A DNA stretch of 64,000 nt from positions 174,870,017-174,934,016 of the forward strand of contig NC_061513.1 of the NCBI RefSeq assembly GCF_022539505.1. Direction: 5' to 3'. The stretch comes from Lolium rigidum. Lineage: Eukaryota > Streptophyta > Magnoliopsida > Poales > Poaceae. Under the pieces are notes generated by a model, which was not told where the DNA came from, ran no database searches, and saw nothing but the letters and a program-made list of their open reading frames with translations. Positions 23,472-33,306 of the stretch are shown one piece after another (within the stretch, counting starts at the first letter, position 1; the number at the start of each line of letters is the position of its first letter). Made by a program: the position numbers and the translations under genes.

Positions 23472-25265
23472 TGTAGGATAACGTTGCATATAAAACAAAA
23501 AAATTCCTACCGCGAACACGCAATCCAAGCCAAGATGCAATCTAGAAGACGGTAGCAACGAGGGGGTATCGAGTCTCACCCTTGAAGAGATTCCAAAGCC
23601 TACAAGATGAGGCTCTTGTTGCTGCGGTAGACGTTCACTTTCCACTTGCAAAAGCGCGTAGAAGATCTTGATCACGATCGGTTCCGGCGCCACGAACGGG
23701 CAGCACCTCCGTACTCGGTCACACGTTCGGTTGTTGATGAAGACGACGTCCACCTCCCCGTTCCAGCGGGCAGCGGAAGTAGTAGCTCCTCTTGAATCCG
23801 ACAGCACGACGGCGTGGTGTTGGTGGTGGTGGAGAACTCCGGCGGAGCTTTGCTAAAGCTACGCGGGAGATATGGAGGAGAGGGGGGCGGCTAGGGTTTG
23901 GGAGGGGGTGGCCGGCCACTTCAATGGGGCGGCCAGCTTGTGGTCTTGGTGTGGCCGGCCCCCTCCCCTATGCCCCTCATTATATAGGTGGAACCCCAAG
24001 TGTTGGTATCCAAGTCTTCGAATAAGACCCGAACCAAAAACCTTCCATAAGGAGGGGAAACCTAGCCAAGCTAGGACTCCCACTAGAGGAGGGAGTTCCA
24101 CCTCCCATATGGGGGGGGGTGGCCGGCCCCCTAAGGGGGAGTCCACTTGGGACTCCTCCCCCACTAGGGTTGGCCGGCCATGGAGGTGGAGTCCCATGTG
24201 GACTCCACCTTCCTTGGTGGTTTCTTCCGGACTTTTCTAGAACCTTCTAGAACCTTCCATAGAACCTCCCGCGACATTTTAATTCACATAAAATGACATC
24301 CTATATATGAATCTTATTCTCCGGACCATTCCGGAACTCCTCGTGAAGTCCGGGATCTCATCCGGGACTCCGAACAAATAATCGAACTCCATTCCATATT
24401 CAAGAACTACCATTTCAACATCCAACTTTAAGTGTGTCACCCTACGGTTCGTGAACTATGCGGACATGGTTGAGTACTCACTCCGACCAATAACCAATAG
24501 CGGGATCCGGAGATCCATAATGGCTCCCACATATTCAACGATGACTTTAGTGATCGAATGAACCATTCACATACGATACCAATTCCCTTTGTCACGCGAT
24601 ATTTTACTTGTCCGAGGTTTGATCTTCGGTATCACTCTATACCTTGTTCAACCTCGTCTCCTGACAAGTACTCTTTACTCGTACCGTGGTATGTGTTCTC
24701 TTATGAACTCATTCATATGCTTGCAAGACATTAGACGACATTCCACCGAGAGGGCCCAGAGTATATCTATCCGTCATCGGGATGGACAAATCCCACTGTT
24801 GATCCATATGCCTCAACTCATACTTTCCGAATACTTAATCCCACCTTTATAGCCACCCATTTACGCAGTGGGTGTTTGGTGTAATCAAAGTACCTTTCCG
24901 GTATAAGTGATTTACATGATCTCATGGTCATAAGGACTAGGTAACTATGTATCAAAAGCTTATAGCAAATAACTTAATGACGAGATCTTATGCTACGCTT
25001 AATTGGGTGTGTCCATTACATCATTCATATAATGACATAACCTTGTTATTAATAACATCCAATGTTCATGATCACGAAACCATGATCATCTATTAATCAA
25101 CAAGCTAGTTAAGAGGCATACTAGGGACTCCTTGTTGTTCACATAACACACATGTATCAATGTTTCGGTTAATACAATTATAGCATGGTATGTAAACATT
25201 ATCATAAACACAAAGATATATAATAATAACCATTTTATTATTGCCTCTTGGGCATATCTCCAACA
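23472..25265 (-). repeat. 5' LTR of element B (right on this strand)
   Basis: 1,794 bp. Differences from the left LTR include CAGGTGG (about 18033) against CAGTGGG (about 24865), CTGTT (about 18327) against CGGTT, and short G-run length changes. Confidence 0.92.
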
Positions 25266-25270
25266 CTAGT

Positions 25271-25525
25271 AGCACCAGGAGAGTCAGAGCCTATGCTCCT
25301 TTACCTGGCAGCTACCAACAGAGTCATCAGCCTCGTCATCGTGGTGGAGCGACAGGAAGAAGGACACGAGTATGGAGTCCAAAGACCAGTCTACTACATC
25401 AGCGAAGTGCTGACAGAATCCAAACAAAGATACCCTCACTTTCAGAAGCTAGCCTATGGAGTATTTCACGGGCAGCAGGAAGCCGAGACACTACTTCCAG
25501 GAGCATCCGATGAATGGCCGTGAGC
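25271..25525 (+). pseudogene. RNase H (RT-attached) segment of the Tat element
   Basis: Resumes the polyprotein after B. Text YLAATNRVISLVIVVER, then RPVYYISEVLTESKQRYPHF, matches the connection/RNase H part that follows gypsy RT. The frame breaks near 25468, where the expected LGSRKLRHYF text changes frame, and ends at a stop before 25525; the next frame opens at 25514. This domain removes RNA from the RNA-DNA hybrid in replication. Confidence 0.8.
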
Positions 25526-26412
25526 AAAGCTCCGCTGTCAACGATTCTTAATAACGCTGACGCAACAGGACGCACAGCAAAATGGGGCATTGAATTATCC
25601 GCCTTCGACATCAACTACAAAGCCAGGACCGCGGTCAAATCCCAAATCTTGGCAGATTTTATCGCAGATTGGACAGAAGCTCCGGATACAAATCTGGAGC
25701 AGGAACCAGAGACATGGATTATGCACTTCGATGGATCCAAGCAGCATCAAGGCTCAGGAGCCGGAGTCACCCTGAAGTCCCCTACCGGAGAAGAACTGCA
25801 GTACGTTTTGCAGATCCACTTCGAAGCTACAAACAACATGGCGGAGTACGAGGCTCTACTACACGGACTGCGCATCGCTAAGGAAATAGGGATCAAGCAC
25901 ATTGTTTGCTGCAGAGATTCCGACCTGGTGGCACAGCAAGTAGCCGGAACCTGGAACGCCAGAAATTCCATCATGGCGGCTTACAGAGATGAAGTTGACG
26001 AGATCGCCAAGTGCTTTCTCAGATACGAAGTCAACTACGTCAGGAGAGACGACAACGCAGCGGCAGACATGCTATCCAAGCTCGGATCCGGCAGAAAACC
26101 AATTCCGCCTGGTATTTTCCTGGAGCACCTGCGGATACCCTCGGTGAAGGGCGCTAACCCGGAAAACCCAGATGTGGCAGTATCTCCGGCTAGAGAAGTG
26201 ATGGCTATCACTCCGGCCTGGACGCAGCCTTTCCTGGACTACCTCATCGATCAAAAGTTGCCAGAGGACGAGGTCCTCGCGCGACAGATCGTCAGACGAG
26301 CAAGATCCTACACAATAGTTGATGGACAGCTCTATAAAAGAAGTGCAACAGGGGTATTTCTCAAATGCGTCTCTAATCAAGATGGTATTGAGATACTCGG
26401 AGAGATCCATGC
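25514..26412 (+). pseudogene. Second RNase H domain and linker of the Tat polyprotein
   Basis: Within the frame 25514-26494 the second (archaeal-like) RNase H typical of the Tat lineage is clear. Catalytic acidic residues fall at about D73 (MHFDGSKQHQGSGAG), E111 (NMAEYEALLHGLRIA), D135 or D137 (RDSDLVAQQV) and D185 (NAAADMLSKL). The rest is the linker to integrase. The frame is lost near 26413: CTCG occurs where in-frame continuation needs CTG, so the 82 C-terminal codons of the open frame are out of phase. Having two RNase H domains supports the Tat assignment. Confidence 0.85.
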
Positions 26413-27515
26413 TCGGGGATTGCGGGCATCACGCCGCTCCCGGATCACTCGTTGCAAAAGCCTTTCGGCTTGGATTTTACCGGCTCACGGCTAAAGAAGA
26501 TGTCGATAAGCTGGTAAAAACTTGCCGCGGTTGTCAGTACTACGCTACTCAACCAAACGCTCCAGCCCAAGAGCTGAAGACCATCCCCATCACCTGGCCG
26601 TTTGCGGTCTGGGGGCTTGATATGGTTGGTAAGCTAAAGAAATCATCTCCTGGCGGTTTTGAATACCTCTTGGTCGCTATTGATAAGTTCAGTAAATGGA
26701 TCGAGGCAAAGCCAGTGAGAAAAGCCGATGGTGCTACGACACTCAAATTCGTCTGCAGCCTCGTGACGAGATTCGGCATCCCGCACAGCATAATCACAGA
26801 TAATGGCACGAACTTCACGCAAGGAGAATTGAAGGATTATTGTCATGACGTCGGGATCCGGCTAGACCTGGCATCCGTGGCTCATCCACAGTCCAATGGT
26901 CAGGTCGAAAGAGCAAACGGACTCCTTTTATCCGGAATCAAACCACGCCTTGAAGAACCGCTGCGCCGCGCAGCCGGAGCCTGGGCAGAGGAGCTGGACT
27001 CCGTCCTGTGGAGTTTACGAACTACCCCCAACGAGTCAACAGGATTCACTCCGTTTTTCCTGGTATACGGATCCGAAGCTGTACTCCCTTCCGACATCAT
27101 CCATGATTCACCGCGAGTCTCCGCCTACAACGAAGAAACTGCTGATGAGGCTAGACAGCTATTTGTGGACCTGATCGAAGAAGCTCGGAATTTAGCAGAC
27201 CAACGTTCCACCATTTACCAGCAGAAGCTCCGACGCTACCATAGTCGTCGAGTCCGGAATCGCTCGTTCATGGCCGGAGACTTGGTCCTCCGCCTTCGTC
27301 AGGTGAAAGATCATAAGTTGCAATCTCCATGGGAAGGACCCTTCGTCGTTAGCAAAGTGCTTCATAACTGATCGTACTACCTCGTCGATTTTCAAGAGCT
27401 AAAGGACAGACCTGCCAATTGGCACCGGAAACGCAAACGGGAGGATCCGGATGACATCTACGATGAAACAGAACGTCCTTGGAACATTGCACAGCTACGT
27501 CCTTTCCACACTTAG
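26413..27515 (+). pseudogene. Integrase of the Tat element
   Basis: Inserts the cDNA into the genome. The reading resumes in the frame 26319-27371. The zinc-binding HHCC module covers about 26420-26560, ending CRGCQYYA. The catalytic core follows: D in WGLDMVG, D in ITDNGTNF (about 26800) and E in NGQVERANG (about 26905), so DDE is complete. The C-terminal part has VYGSEAVLPSDI and the SH3-like WEGPFVVSKV. A TGA at 27369 interrupts; the same frame continues to TAG at 27513-27515, ending RPFHT, which is probably the original pol stop. Confidence 0.88.
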
Positions 27516-27559
27516 CGTAGAATTACATACTTTGTAACAATATTATACATGATCAATGA

Positions 27560-27565
27560 AATAAA
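27560..27565 (+). terminator. Polyadenylation-signal candidate after pol
   Basis: AATAAA lies 45 bp after the presumed pol stop and about 530 bp before the convergent end of the antisense gene. It could end a sense transcript early, but a full genomic RNA must read through to the 3' LTR. Confidence 0.35.
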
Positions 27566-28094
27566 GCTTTTGGTTCACTCTATGAGTCATTTACCTCCTT
27601 TACTTGTTCATTTTTAGATCGTGTATGTTTTCCGACTAAAACCGCAGAGCTGGATATTTCCGCCTAGGCGTGTATGAAAGTTGTGATTTTCAAAAATCGT
27701 CCCTTAGGACGTAAGCTTAAGTTTTTTTGGTGGAAATGTTTTCTCGTTGCGAATTCGTGGATTCCTAGTAGCGATTTCCGGCACCTTGGCCGGGGGCTTG
27801 TTTCCGCGGTTATTGACGGATTGCCATTGGGCTTCGTCGCCGCTGGCGAGCGTTTCCGGCTAAAGGTCTTCCGGCTCGCGGAAGGTCAAGCGAGTAAGCC
27901 GGAAAACATTAAAATCAGCACTTGCTTTCAAACCCAACGAAACATGCAAATAATATTAAACGGATAGCAGGATAAGTGTTTCCCGCCCGCGCATAACATG
28001 TTTTCGTCCCTAGCTACTTAAGAATTTAAAGTTATATTACAAACCCTTGCTGGGGCCAAAATGATGCATTGTTTTTCCCGCAGGAACAAAGTTT
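27566..28094. other. Spacer between pol and the antisense gene
   Basis: About 530 bp lying between two convergent coding regions. It contains repeated TTCCGGC-type words but no ORF or clear signal. Confidence 0.6.
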
Positions 28095-28732
28095 TCACTC
28101 CCCCTTAGCAGGAGAGGTTTTGCCTTTTGGGTCCCCTTCCTCGGCATCCTCGGCCGGAGATGACACGTCCTCGTCACTTTCTTCTTCTTTCGAAGTTACA
28201 ACGCCTTCCTTGGGTTCCTCTTGGGGAGCATCCTTGGAGCTGGTCCAGGTAAACTGGGTGCCGGATTCCGCAGGTCGCGCCTCCGCGTCACGTTCCTTCT
28301 GAAGTTCGGCTTCCAGGGGCTCGTCCGCAGGAAGCACGACCTTGTCGTAGAATTCTTCATGCCGGATCCTGCGCGCGATGCGGGTGTCGTAGCCGCTCAC
28401 TGCATCTAGGAGTGCATTAACATCCGCACCCGGAGGAACACCTGTGGTCACATGGTCAATATCAAGCTCCGAGTTATGCGCCAGGCACATAGTCAAGGCC
28501 ATCGCAGCTACGCCTTGGGCTGATGATGCTTGTAGATCCGCCACCAGCTCCGGAAGAACGTCCATCTTTTTTATAAGCTTGCGAACGTTGCAAGTGCGAC
28601 TCCTCTTGATGGATAAGTTGTAGCATATCTTTCGGGAGGCGGAGATGAGATCTTTGCAATCATCGCCTGCAAGTTGAAGGAGGTCATCTCGGGGGAACAA
28701 ATTCCGACGTTTTTCCGGATACCCAAGTGGCT
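28095..28732 (-). CDS. Last exon of the antisense accessory gene
   Basis: Open from the acceptor (CTCGTGCAG, intron 28733-28819) to the TGA at 28095-28097. It encodes a globular-looking part (SASRKICYNLSIKRSRTC, LVADLQASSAQGVAAMAL) and then an acidic Glu/Asp/Ser-rich tail. There is no catalytic motif. It is intact in this copy. Confidence 0.7.
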
Positions 28733-28819
28733 CTGCACGAGATCATCAGATATAAGTATGCAGATTGAGCACAAACAAAGAACAGAAACAAACATCTAGA
28801 TAAGTTTCCGGTATAGTAC

Positions 28820-29104
28820 CCAGGATGTTTTCATTGAGCAAGTCCCAGTGATGTTCTGCGGTTTCCATATATTTCCGGTACCCATTGAGTTCTTTCTGCT
28901 GCCTCTTGATGGTTTCGCTGTCAACGTTTCTCTTCAACACAAATTCGCCCTTCTCCCTGGTGTGTTCAGAGTTTTTCTCCGCCAGTTGTTTCTCGGCCTC
29001 CTCCCTCTTTTGTTCTGCCTCCATTAGTTTCGTTTCCAATTCTTGGTACGAGGAACGCAGGTTCTCAAGTTCCGAGGAGGCTGTGACAAGGGAAGAGGAT
29101 GCGC
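28820..29104 (-). CDS. Coiled-coil exon of the antisense accessory gene
   Basis: Encodes a heptad-rich helix (ELENLRSSYQELETKLMEAE, continuing with KREEAEKQLAEKN) up to the donor GTACTATACC. The flanking introns are 29105-29178 (74 bp) and 28733-28819 (87 bp). This segment probably mediates oligomerisation (inference). Confidence 0.7.
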
Positions 29105-29314
29105 CTATAATAAAATAGGTCAAAAACTAGTTCAAAGTTGGAACGTGAATTAATGACGAGCAAAGGGCGGAAACCAACCTTGAGCATCCGCCAGTTGTTT
29201 GTTCAGTTCTGCATTCGCATCTTTCAGAGTCCGGATATTTTCCGCCTGACTTAGGGTAACGCGGCGCTGAAGGGAAATGTTCTTGTGCAGCTCGTAATGC
29301 AGCGCCTGCTGTTC

Positions 29315-29525
29315 CTGTAAAATATAAGACAGAGCAGGAGTAAAAATTCCGCCTGTATCAGTGGATTCCTTTGAAGCTTTATTGCCGAAACCTTTCCGCC
29401 ATAATGCTTGGGGGCTACTGCTTCAATTTAAAAAAATCTTTCCAGAAGTAATCTTCGTCTAAGCATTTAAGCGCTAACGTGTATCTACGTTTCCGCCTAC
29501 ATGCTTGGGGGCTACTGGGGAGTAC
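29315..29525 (-). other. Intron 3 of the antisense gene, containing two polypurine-like copies
   Basis: 211 bp, much longer than the other introns (73-87 bp). On the + strand it holds two copies of CTTGGGGGCTACT (29407-29419 and 29504-29516), nearly the same as the polypurine tract before the 3' LTR (TTCGGGGGCTACT, 32384-32396). The extra length looks like inserted or duplicated PPT-adjacent sequence. Confidence 0.65.
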
Positions 29526-30543
29526 CTTTTGCTTGCAGATGAGTTTGTCGAGAAACTGGCCGACGTCCTTCTTGCAATCCTGAATCTCCGATGTGGCGAC
29601 ATCAGGTTTCCCCCAGCGTTGTTCAGCATGGCGTTGAGCAAGTCTTGTTCAAGCTCCCATTTCTCCGCCTCAGTAAGTTTATTGAAAAACTTAGTCGTGT
29701 ATGCCTTGGGGGTGGAAGTGAGGTCAGTCGGATCTCCAAAATTCTTCGGAAATACGACAACATCGCCAGCACCGGCTCCGGCTCTTTCGGAAGAAGTGAC
29801 CTCAGCTTCTCCTTGAACTTGTACTCCTGCTTCATCTTGAGCAGGTCCTTTGTCTTTAGGATCTTCTCCGCCCACCTTTTCGCTGCTAATCGGAACTATT
29901 TCCGGTGGAGTGTTAGCGGCAGGAGGGGAAGAACGATCAGCTTGAGAGGGGGACGGCTGGGGAGCAGTGTGAGATGTGCTTGGTGGAGCTGGAGTAGGAG
30001 GACCAACAGCCGGAGACTTTTTCATGTATTTGGTAATGGGCTCTTGGCTGGTGGTCCGGGTGGCGGCGGTACTTGGATTCCTGCAAGCAAGCGAAGGGGT
30101 TCAAATCATAAATAACTTCATCAAAATAGAGATGCACCATACTCGAAACTTACGGGCGCCGGGGATGATGGGGCGCGAGCGTTTGCCAGCTGTTGCCTGC
30201 ATTTTCAGACGTGCTTGCTCCGCTCTCTTCGAGTTTAGCAGAGGTGGCTTTACGGTTTTGGGCTTTTTGGCGGAGGCCTCGCCACTGGCTCCGGCTTCTG
30301 AGCCGGAAGCTTTGGCGCGGGGACGCTTCGAAGGTCGAGGGGCCGCCTTGCGGGGTGCCTATTCCTCTTCCTCTTCTTCGTCATCCGGAACCTCCTCCGC
30401 CCCGTCGCCGCTGAAAGGAACACGAAGAATGGTGCGAAAGTTTTCCTCCGCCAAAGTATCGAGCTGGAGGGAATATGAATATAAGTTAAAGTCAACATCC
30501 AAAAACTTGTGAAGTTTGAAGTGACGAAGGAAACAGAGCTTAC

Positions 30544-31683
30544 CGGAGGACACTGGTCATTTGTGTAGATATCCTTGATCAATTCCGGGACAGGTTGGCC
30601 CCGGCCTATCTTCACAAGCGTTTTGATTCTCCTTTTGAGAGAGTCAGCCGGAAGGTCGTGGCGGGTAGCCCGGAGCAGGTCGTCCGCCCCGGTGTATGCG
30701 CAGATTAACCGCGCATTATGCCGCAGTTGGCCGGATCCGTCGGGTGAACCAGCTAAGAGTGAGTTGAGCTCCGGTTAGCCCGTCATGGACTAACCAAGAT
30801 ATTCTCCGCGCCGCTTTCTCCAGGATAGGGGTTTGAGCGAGTGAGGGAACGAAGCTCCAGCTCGCAAGTTCTTCCGGAGGCTCATTGTCGAACTTGGGCA
30901 GGCCGTCATGGATGTTCGGAACTGAAACGTTCTTTTCATAGAACCATCCGGCGTTCCAGTACCGGACGGATTCGTGCGAATCATGTGGTGGATACATGCG
31001 TCCAGGTCGGAGCATGAACGTCATGCTCCCACAGTTCACCATTGCTTTGTCCTTCGTTTCCTTCTTCACTCGGAAGAAAAACTGCCATAACTTGACATCT
31101 GGTCGGATTCCAAGATGCCCTTCGCAAAGTGTTGCAAAGTTGGAGAGGAGGAGGTATGAGTTGGGGCAGGTATTGTGAGGCTGGAGCCCATACGTGCTGA
31201 GGATGGAGAGGAAAAACTTCGAGCAGGGGAGCGACAACCCGCGCTCCACCCAAGCCTTGGTCATTACTACTTCATCGGCTCCGGGCTTGGGGACGTCGGT
31301 GTCGCGTATGAAGCTCCAGTAGGCGGAGATCATACCCTCATTCTGAAGCTCTCTAAGCTCCACGTCGGTGGTTTCATAGGGCCACCATTGACCCCGTTCT
31401 CCTTCGCGGATCCGAGCCTTGGAAGCTCTCTTGTTTTTCGCCTCCTGCACTTTGGCTGCCATTCTCGCTTGACCCTCGAGTTCTTCTTGAAGTTCTTTGA
31501 GGGAGGGGATCCGGCCTGGAGTGGTGCTGGAAGATGCGGAAAATGGTTGAGCTAGCCGGATGTCAGAAACATATGGTGGTAGATATGCTATGGGATCCGG
31601 ACAGATTGGTTCTAACGAATTGGGATTTGGGCTACTCGGAGAGCTACCAGTACAATGCGGTGAATCGATTGGCATGCTTCCGG
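30544..31683 (-). pseudogene. Main exon of the antisense gene (Transposase_28-like)
   Basis: Translation from the M at 31675 (MPIDSPHCTG) gives about 319 codons in frame. The domain core includes RGQWWPYETTDVELREL, FFRVKKETKDKAMVNCG and WSFVPSLAQTPILEKAARRI. The ATG at 31693 is a weak start because it lies inside the predicted leader intron (31684-31757). Near 30726 an extra base shifts the frame, and the true text continues in the next frame to the donor at 30543. The exon-1 frame (86 codons from 32013) splices in phase with this one, so an N-terminal extension is possible. Confidence 0.7.
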
Positions 31684-32028
31684 CTGCACCCATTTAAAAT
31701 ATTTGAGTAATCAGAATCTACGCTACACTTCTTCTTCTACAGGACCGGCGCACTTACCGTTAATGGCGCGGTGGTTCCGTGGGACGCCGGCGAGGTTGTG
31801 CTGGCCGGACTTGCAGCGTTGCGCTTCCGAAGACCACGAAACGGCGGCGGAGGAAAAATCCCGATCAAACACACAGATCTCAGGTCGAGGGAGACCTTGG
31901 AGTGGCGGCGGGAGAAGTTCCCCGTGCGAGAGTTCGCCGGAGTTGAGATCCGTCGGGTGGCGCGGCGCGAGGAAGAAGATGAAGTGGTGAGGTGCGGTGA
32001 AAGAATGAAACATTACCGAGCCGCGGGG

Positions 32029-32036
32029 TATTTATA
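32029..32036 (-). promoter_or_regulatory. TATA box of the antisense gene
   Basis: The minus strand reads GGCCTATAAATACCCC. A start site about 25-30 bp downstream would fall near 32000, just inside the ATG at 32013. This favours translation from 31675 with the first exon as leader. Confidence 0.6.
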
Positions 32037-32383
32037 GGCCACTCGCGGAGATTCGGGATTCGGATCCAACGGTGGAAACGGAACGGTCGCACCGTTGGAT
32101 GGATAACACGTGTCTTAGGTCAAGTGCGGTAAAACGACGTGGAGGTAATTTGACCATGCACTCCCGAAATTTCCGGCTGAAGATTCGCATCTGCGAAAAT
32201 TTAGCGCGGGAAATAAGGAGGTTGTGCGCGGGAAAGGCGGAATCTCCGTTGCGATACCTATTCCGAAGACGAAGGATTTTCGTGTGAATGAACCCGGAAT
32301 CGAGTAAAAGTTTTTGAAGCTCTTCAAGATTCTCTTCGGATCCGAGCTGAATGAAGTCGGAGGAATGATGAATCTCGGAGAAC
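32037..32383. other. Region between the antisense promoter and the 3' LTR
   Basis: About 350 bp upstream of the antisense gene. It contains imperfect inverted text around CCAACGGTGG and CCGTTGGATGG (32068-32102), a possible stem or promoter element. No ORF is supported. Confidence 0.45.
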
Positions 32384-32395
32384 TTCGGGGGCTAC
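32384..32395 (+). promoter_or_regulatory. Polypurine tract of the Tat element
   Basis: TTCGGGGGCTAC directly before the 3' LTR, the expected plus-strand primer. Confidence 0.75.
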
Positions 32396-32953
32396 TATTG
32401 TGGGTATACTTTATGGGTATATCAACGGCATGGCCTAGATCCGGCAAGCCCGGGTGGCCCATAGTTGGTGATGAGGCATGTGGCCCATCGAGCGGCCCAG
32501 TTGCTGTAGATCCCGAAGGATGAAGTCCAGCCCAGGAACAGGAAGCCGGATCTCAACCGACCTACGAAGGAGGCCGGATCCGTGACGGCCCATGAAGTAT
32601 CCGGATCCAGCACGTACTTGGAGGAAGGCGGATCCTTGACGTACACGGCAAGACATTGTACCGTAGTTAGGCAACTTGTATTCCGGCTAGGACTCTCCAT
32701 ATAAATCCTAGATCCGTGCGCCTTTATAAGCTGGATTCTGGGAGCCCTAGAGGCACAACCACAACTCATTGTAACAACGCGAAAGCGCCCAGATAATTCC
32801 AGACAAGCAGCAGTAGACCCTGTCATCGTGCAGGTGTTCCGAAGCTGGGTAATCGCGTACCACCGTCCCGTGTGCACTCCGCCCTATGGCCCCTACTTCT
32901 TTTCCCCCTCGTGAGGATCCCTCCTCCGAGGTACCGTCGATTAGGCAACGACA
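32396..32953 (+). repeat. 3' LTR of the Tat element
   Basis: 558 bp, ending ACGACA and followed by the duplication ATAGG. It begins TATTGTGGG where the 5' LTR has TGTTGTGGG. A TATA-like TTTATAAG lies at 32723-32730. Confidence 0.92.
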
Positions 32954-33006
32954 ATAGGGGTTGTCATTAATTACCAAAATCACACATAGGGGCAATGTAC
33001 CCTTAC

Positions 33007-33150
33007 AGGTGTCCACCCGTCATCTATTTTTTTGGCGCCTTGGCCTTGGTCTTGATTCCGACAGGGGTGTTGGTGGTGGGCACGATAGGGGTGAGGTCCA
33101 TCCTGTCGATGGTGTCCTCCGTCGCAGGCTAGGTCTCAATACCGACATAT
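33007..33150 (-). pseudogene. Possible N-terminal part of the Harbinger ORF1-like fragment
   Basis: The minus strand encodes a short basic stretch (GIKTKAKAPKK) followed by a stop. It resembles the low-complexity leader that precedes the Myb-like domain in ORF1-type proteins. It flanks the TIR element on the side opposite to 780-971, so the two may be halves of one old gene, with sequence lost at the junction. Confidence 0.3.
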
Positions 33151-33306
33151 ATTTTGGAGTTATGTGGGACGTTGCTGCTTGCGCCGGTGCATTTACAACC
33201 AAAATTTGTGCTTGGAATAAATCACGGCGGATAGATTTGTCTGCTTGTGTCGGACCGCTAGGCTTGATTTTTGGTGTCCCCATCCATGAGGACCTAAACG
33301 CACAAC
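33151..33306. other. Unassigned flank
   Basis: Short stretch with no convincing ORF, terminal repeat or motif. Confidence 0.4.

Larger units (their letters stand above)
16644..25265 (-). mobile_element. Element B: copia LTR retrotransposon, inverted, with a decayed interior
   Basis: LTRs at 16644-18433 and 23472-25265 with target duplication CTAGT (16639-16643, 25266-25270). On the minus strand the LTR begins TGTTGGAGATATGCCC, resembling BARE/Angela-type copia LTRs. The initiator-Met primer site TGGTATCAGAGC (minus strand, 23470-23459) and a purine-rich GTGGGAGAC next to the other LTR confirm reverse orientation. The 5-kb interior has no long ORF, only pol remnants, although the LTRs are nearly identical. 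It sits inside the Tat RT/RNase H region. Confidence 0.9.
28095..32013 (-). pseudogene. Antisense spliced accessory gene of the Tat element
   Basis: On the strand opposite gag-pol. Coding exons, 5' to 3': 31683-30544, 30463-30154, 30080-29526, 29314-29179, 29104-28820, 28732-28095. A first exon lies at about 32013-31758. Every intron begins GT and ends AG on the minus strand. The first large exon matches the plant 'putative gypsy type transposon' domain (Pfam Transposase_28), a misleading name for an accessory protein found in Tat elements. Later exons encode a Pro/Ser/acidic linker, a long coiled coil (exons 4-5) and an acidic C-terminus. Frameshifts near 30726 and 29614 break it as assembled. 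The biochemical role is not established. Confidence 0.75.
2984..32953 (+). mobile_element. Tat-lineage Ty3/gypsy LTR retrotransposon, full length but disrupted
   Basis: Two 558-bp LTRs (2984-3541 and 32396-32953) are flanked by the 5-bp duplication ATAGG (2979-2983 and 32954-32958). Order inside: primer-binding site, gag, aspartic protease, RT, RNase H, a second RNase H, integrase, then a long 3' region with a gene on the opposite strand, then a polypurine tract. The dual RNase H and antisense accessory gene are hallmarks of the Tat lineage in plants. Two later insertions split pol: A (7390-15561) before RT and B (16644-25265) inside the RT/RNase H region. Without them the element is about 13.2 kb. 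Frameshifts and stops make it non-functional as assembled. It inserted into the TIR element at 972-33006. Confidence 0.9.
972..33006. mobile_element. TIR-bounded ~2.06-kb element, unclassified, split by the Tat retrotransposon
   Basis: The left end (from 972, TGTAAGGGTGCATTGCCC) is repeated in inverse orientation at the right end (to 33006). When the 30-kb Tat insertion (2984-32953) is skipped, the inverted match continues inward for about 160 bp: left 972-1135, right 33006-32954 then about 2978-2871. Without the insertion the element is about 2.06 kb. It encodes no transposase. It holds a GC-rich CCGG array (1240-1640) and a minus-strand TATA motif, both resembling the LTR of copia element H. 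I see no target duplication at the outer ends, so the superfamily is open: a Mutator-like or foldback element, or two oppositely oriented LTR-like pieces. Confidence 0.55.

Noticed and set aside
23403..24240. ORFs inside the B LTR (134 and 122 codons)
   Set aside because: Nearly the same text occurs in the other LTR but in GC-rich U3/R sequence with no domain; frames differ between the two copies because of G-run changes.
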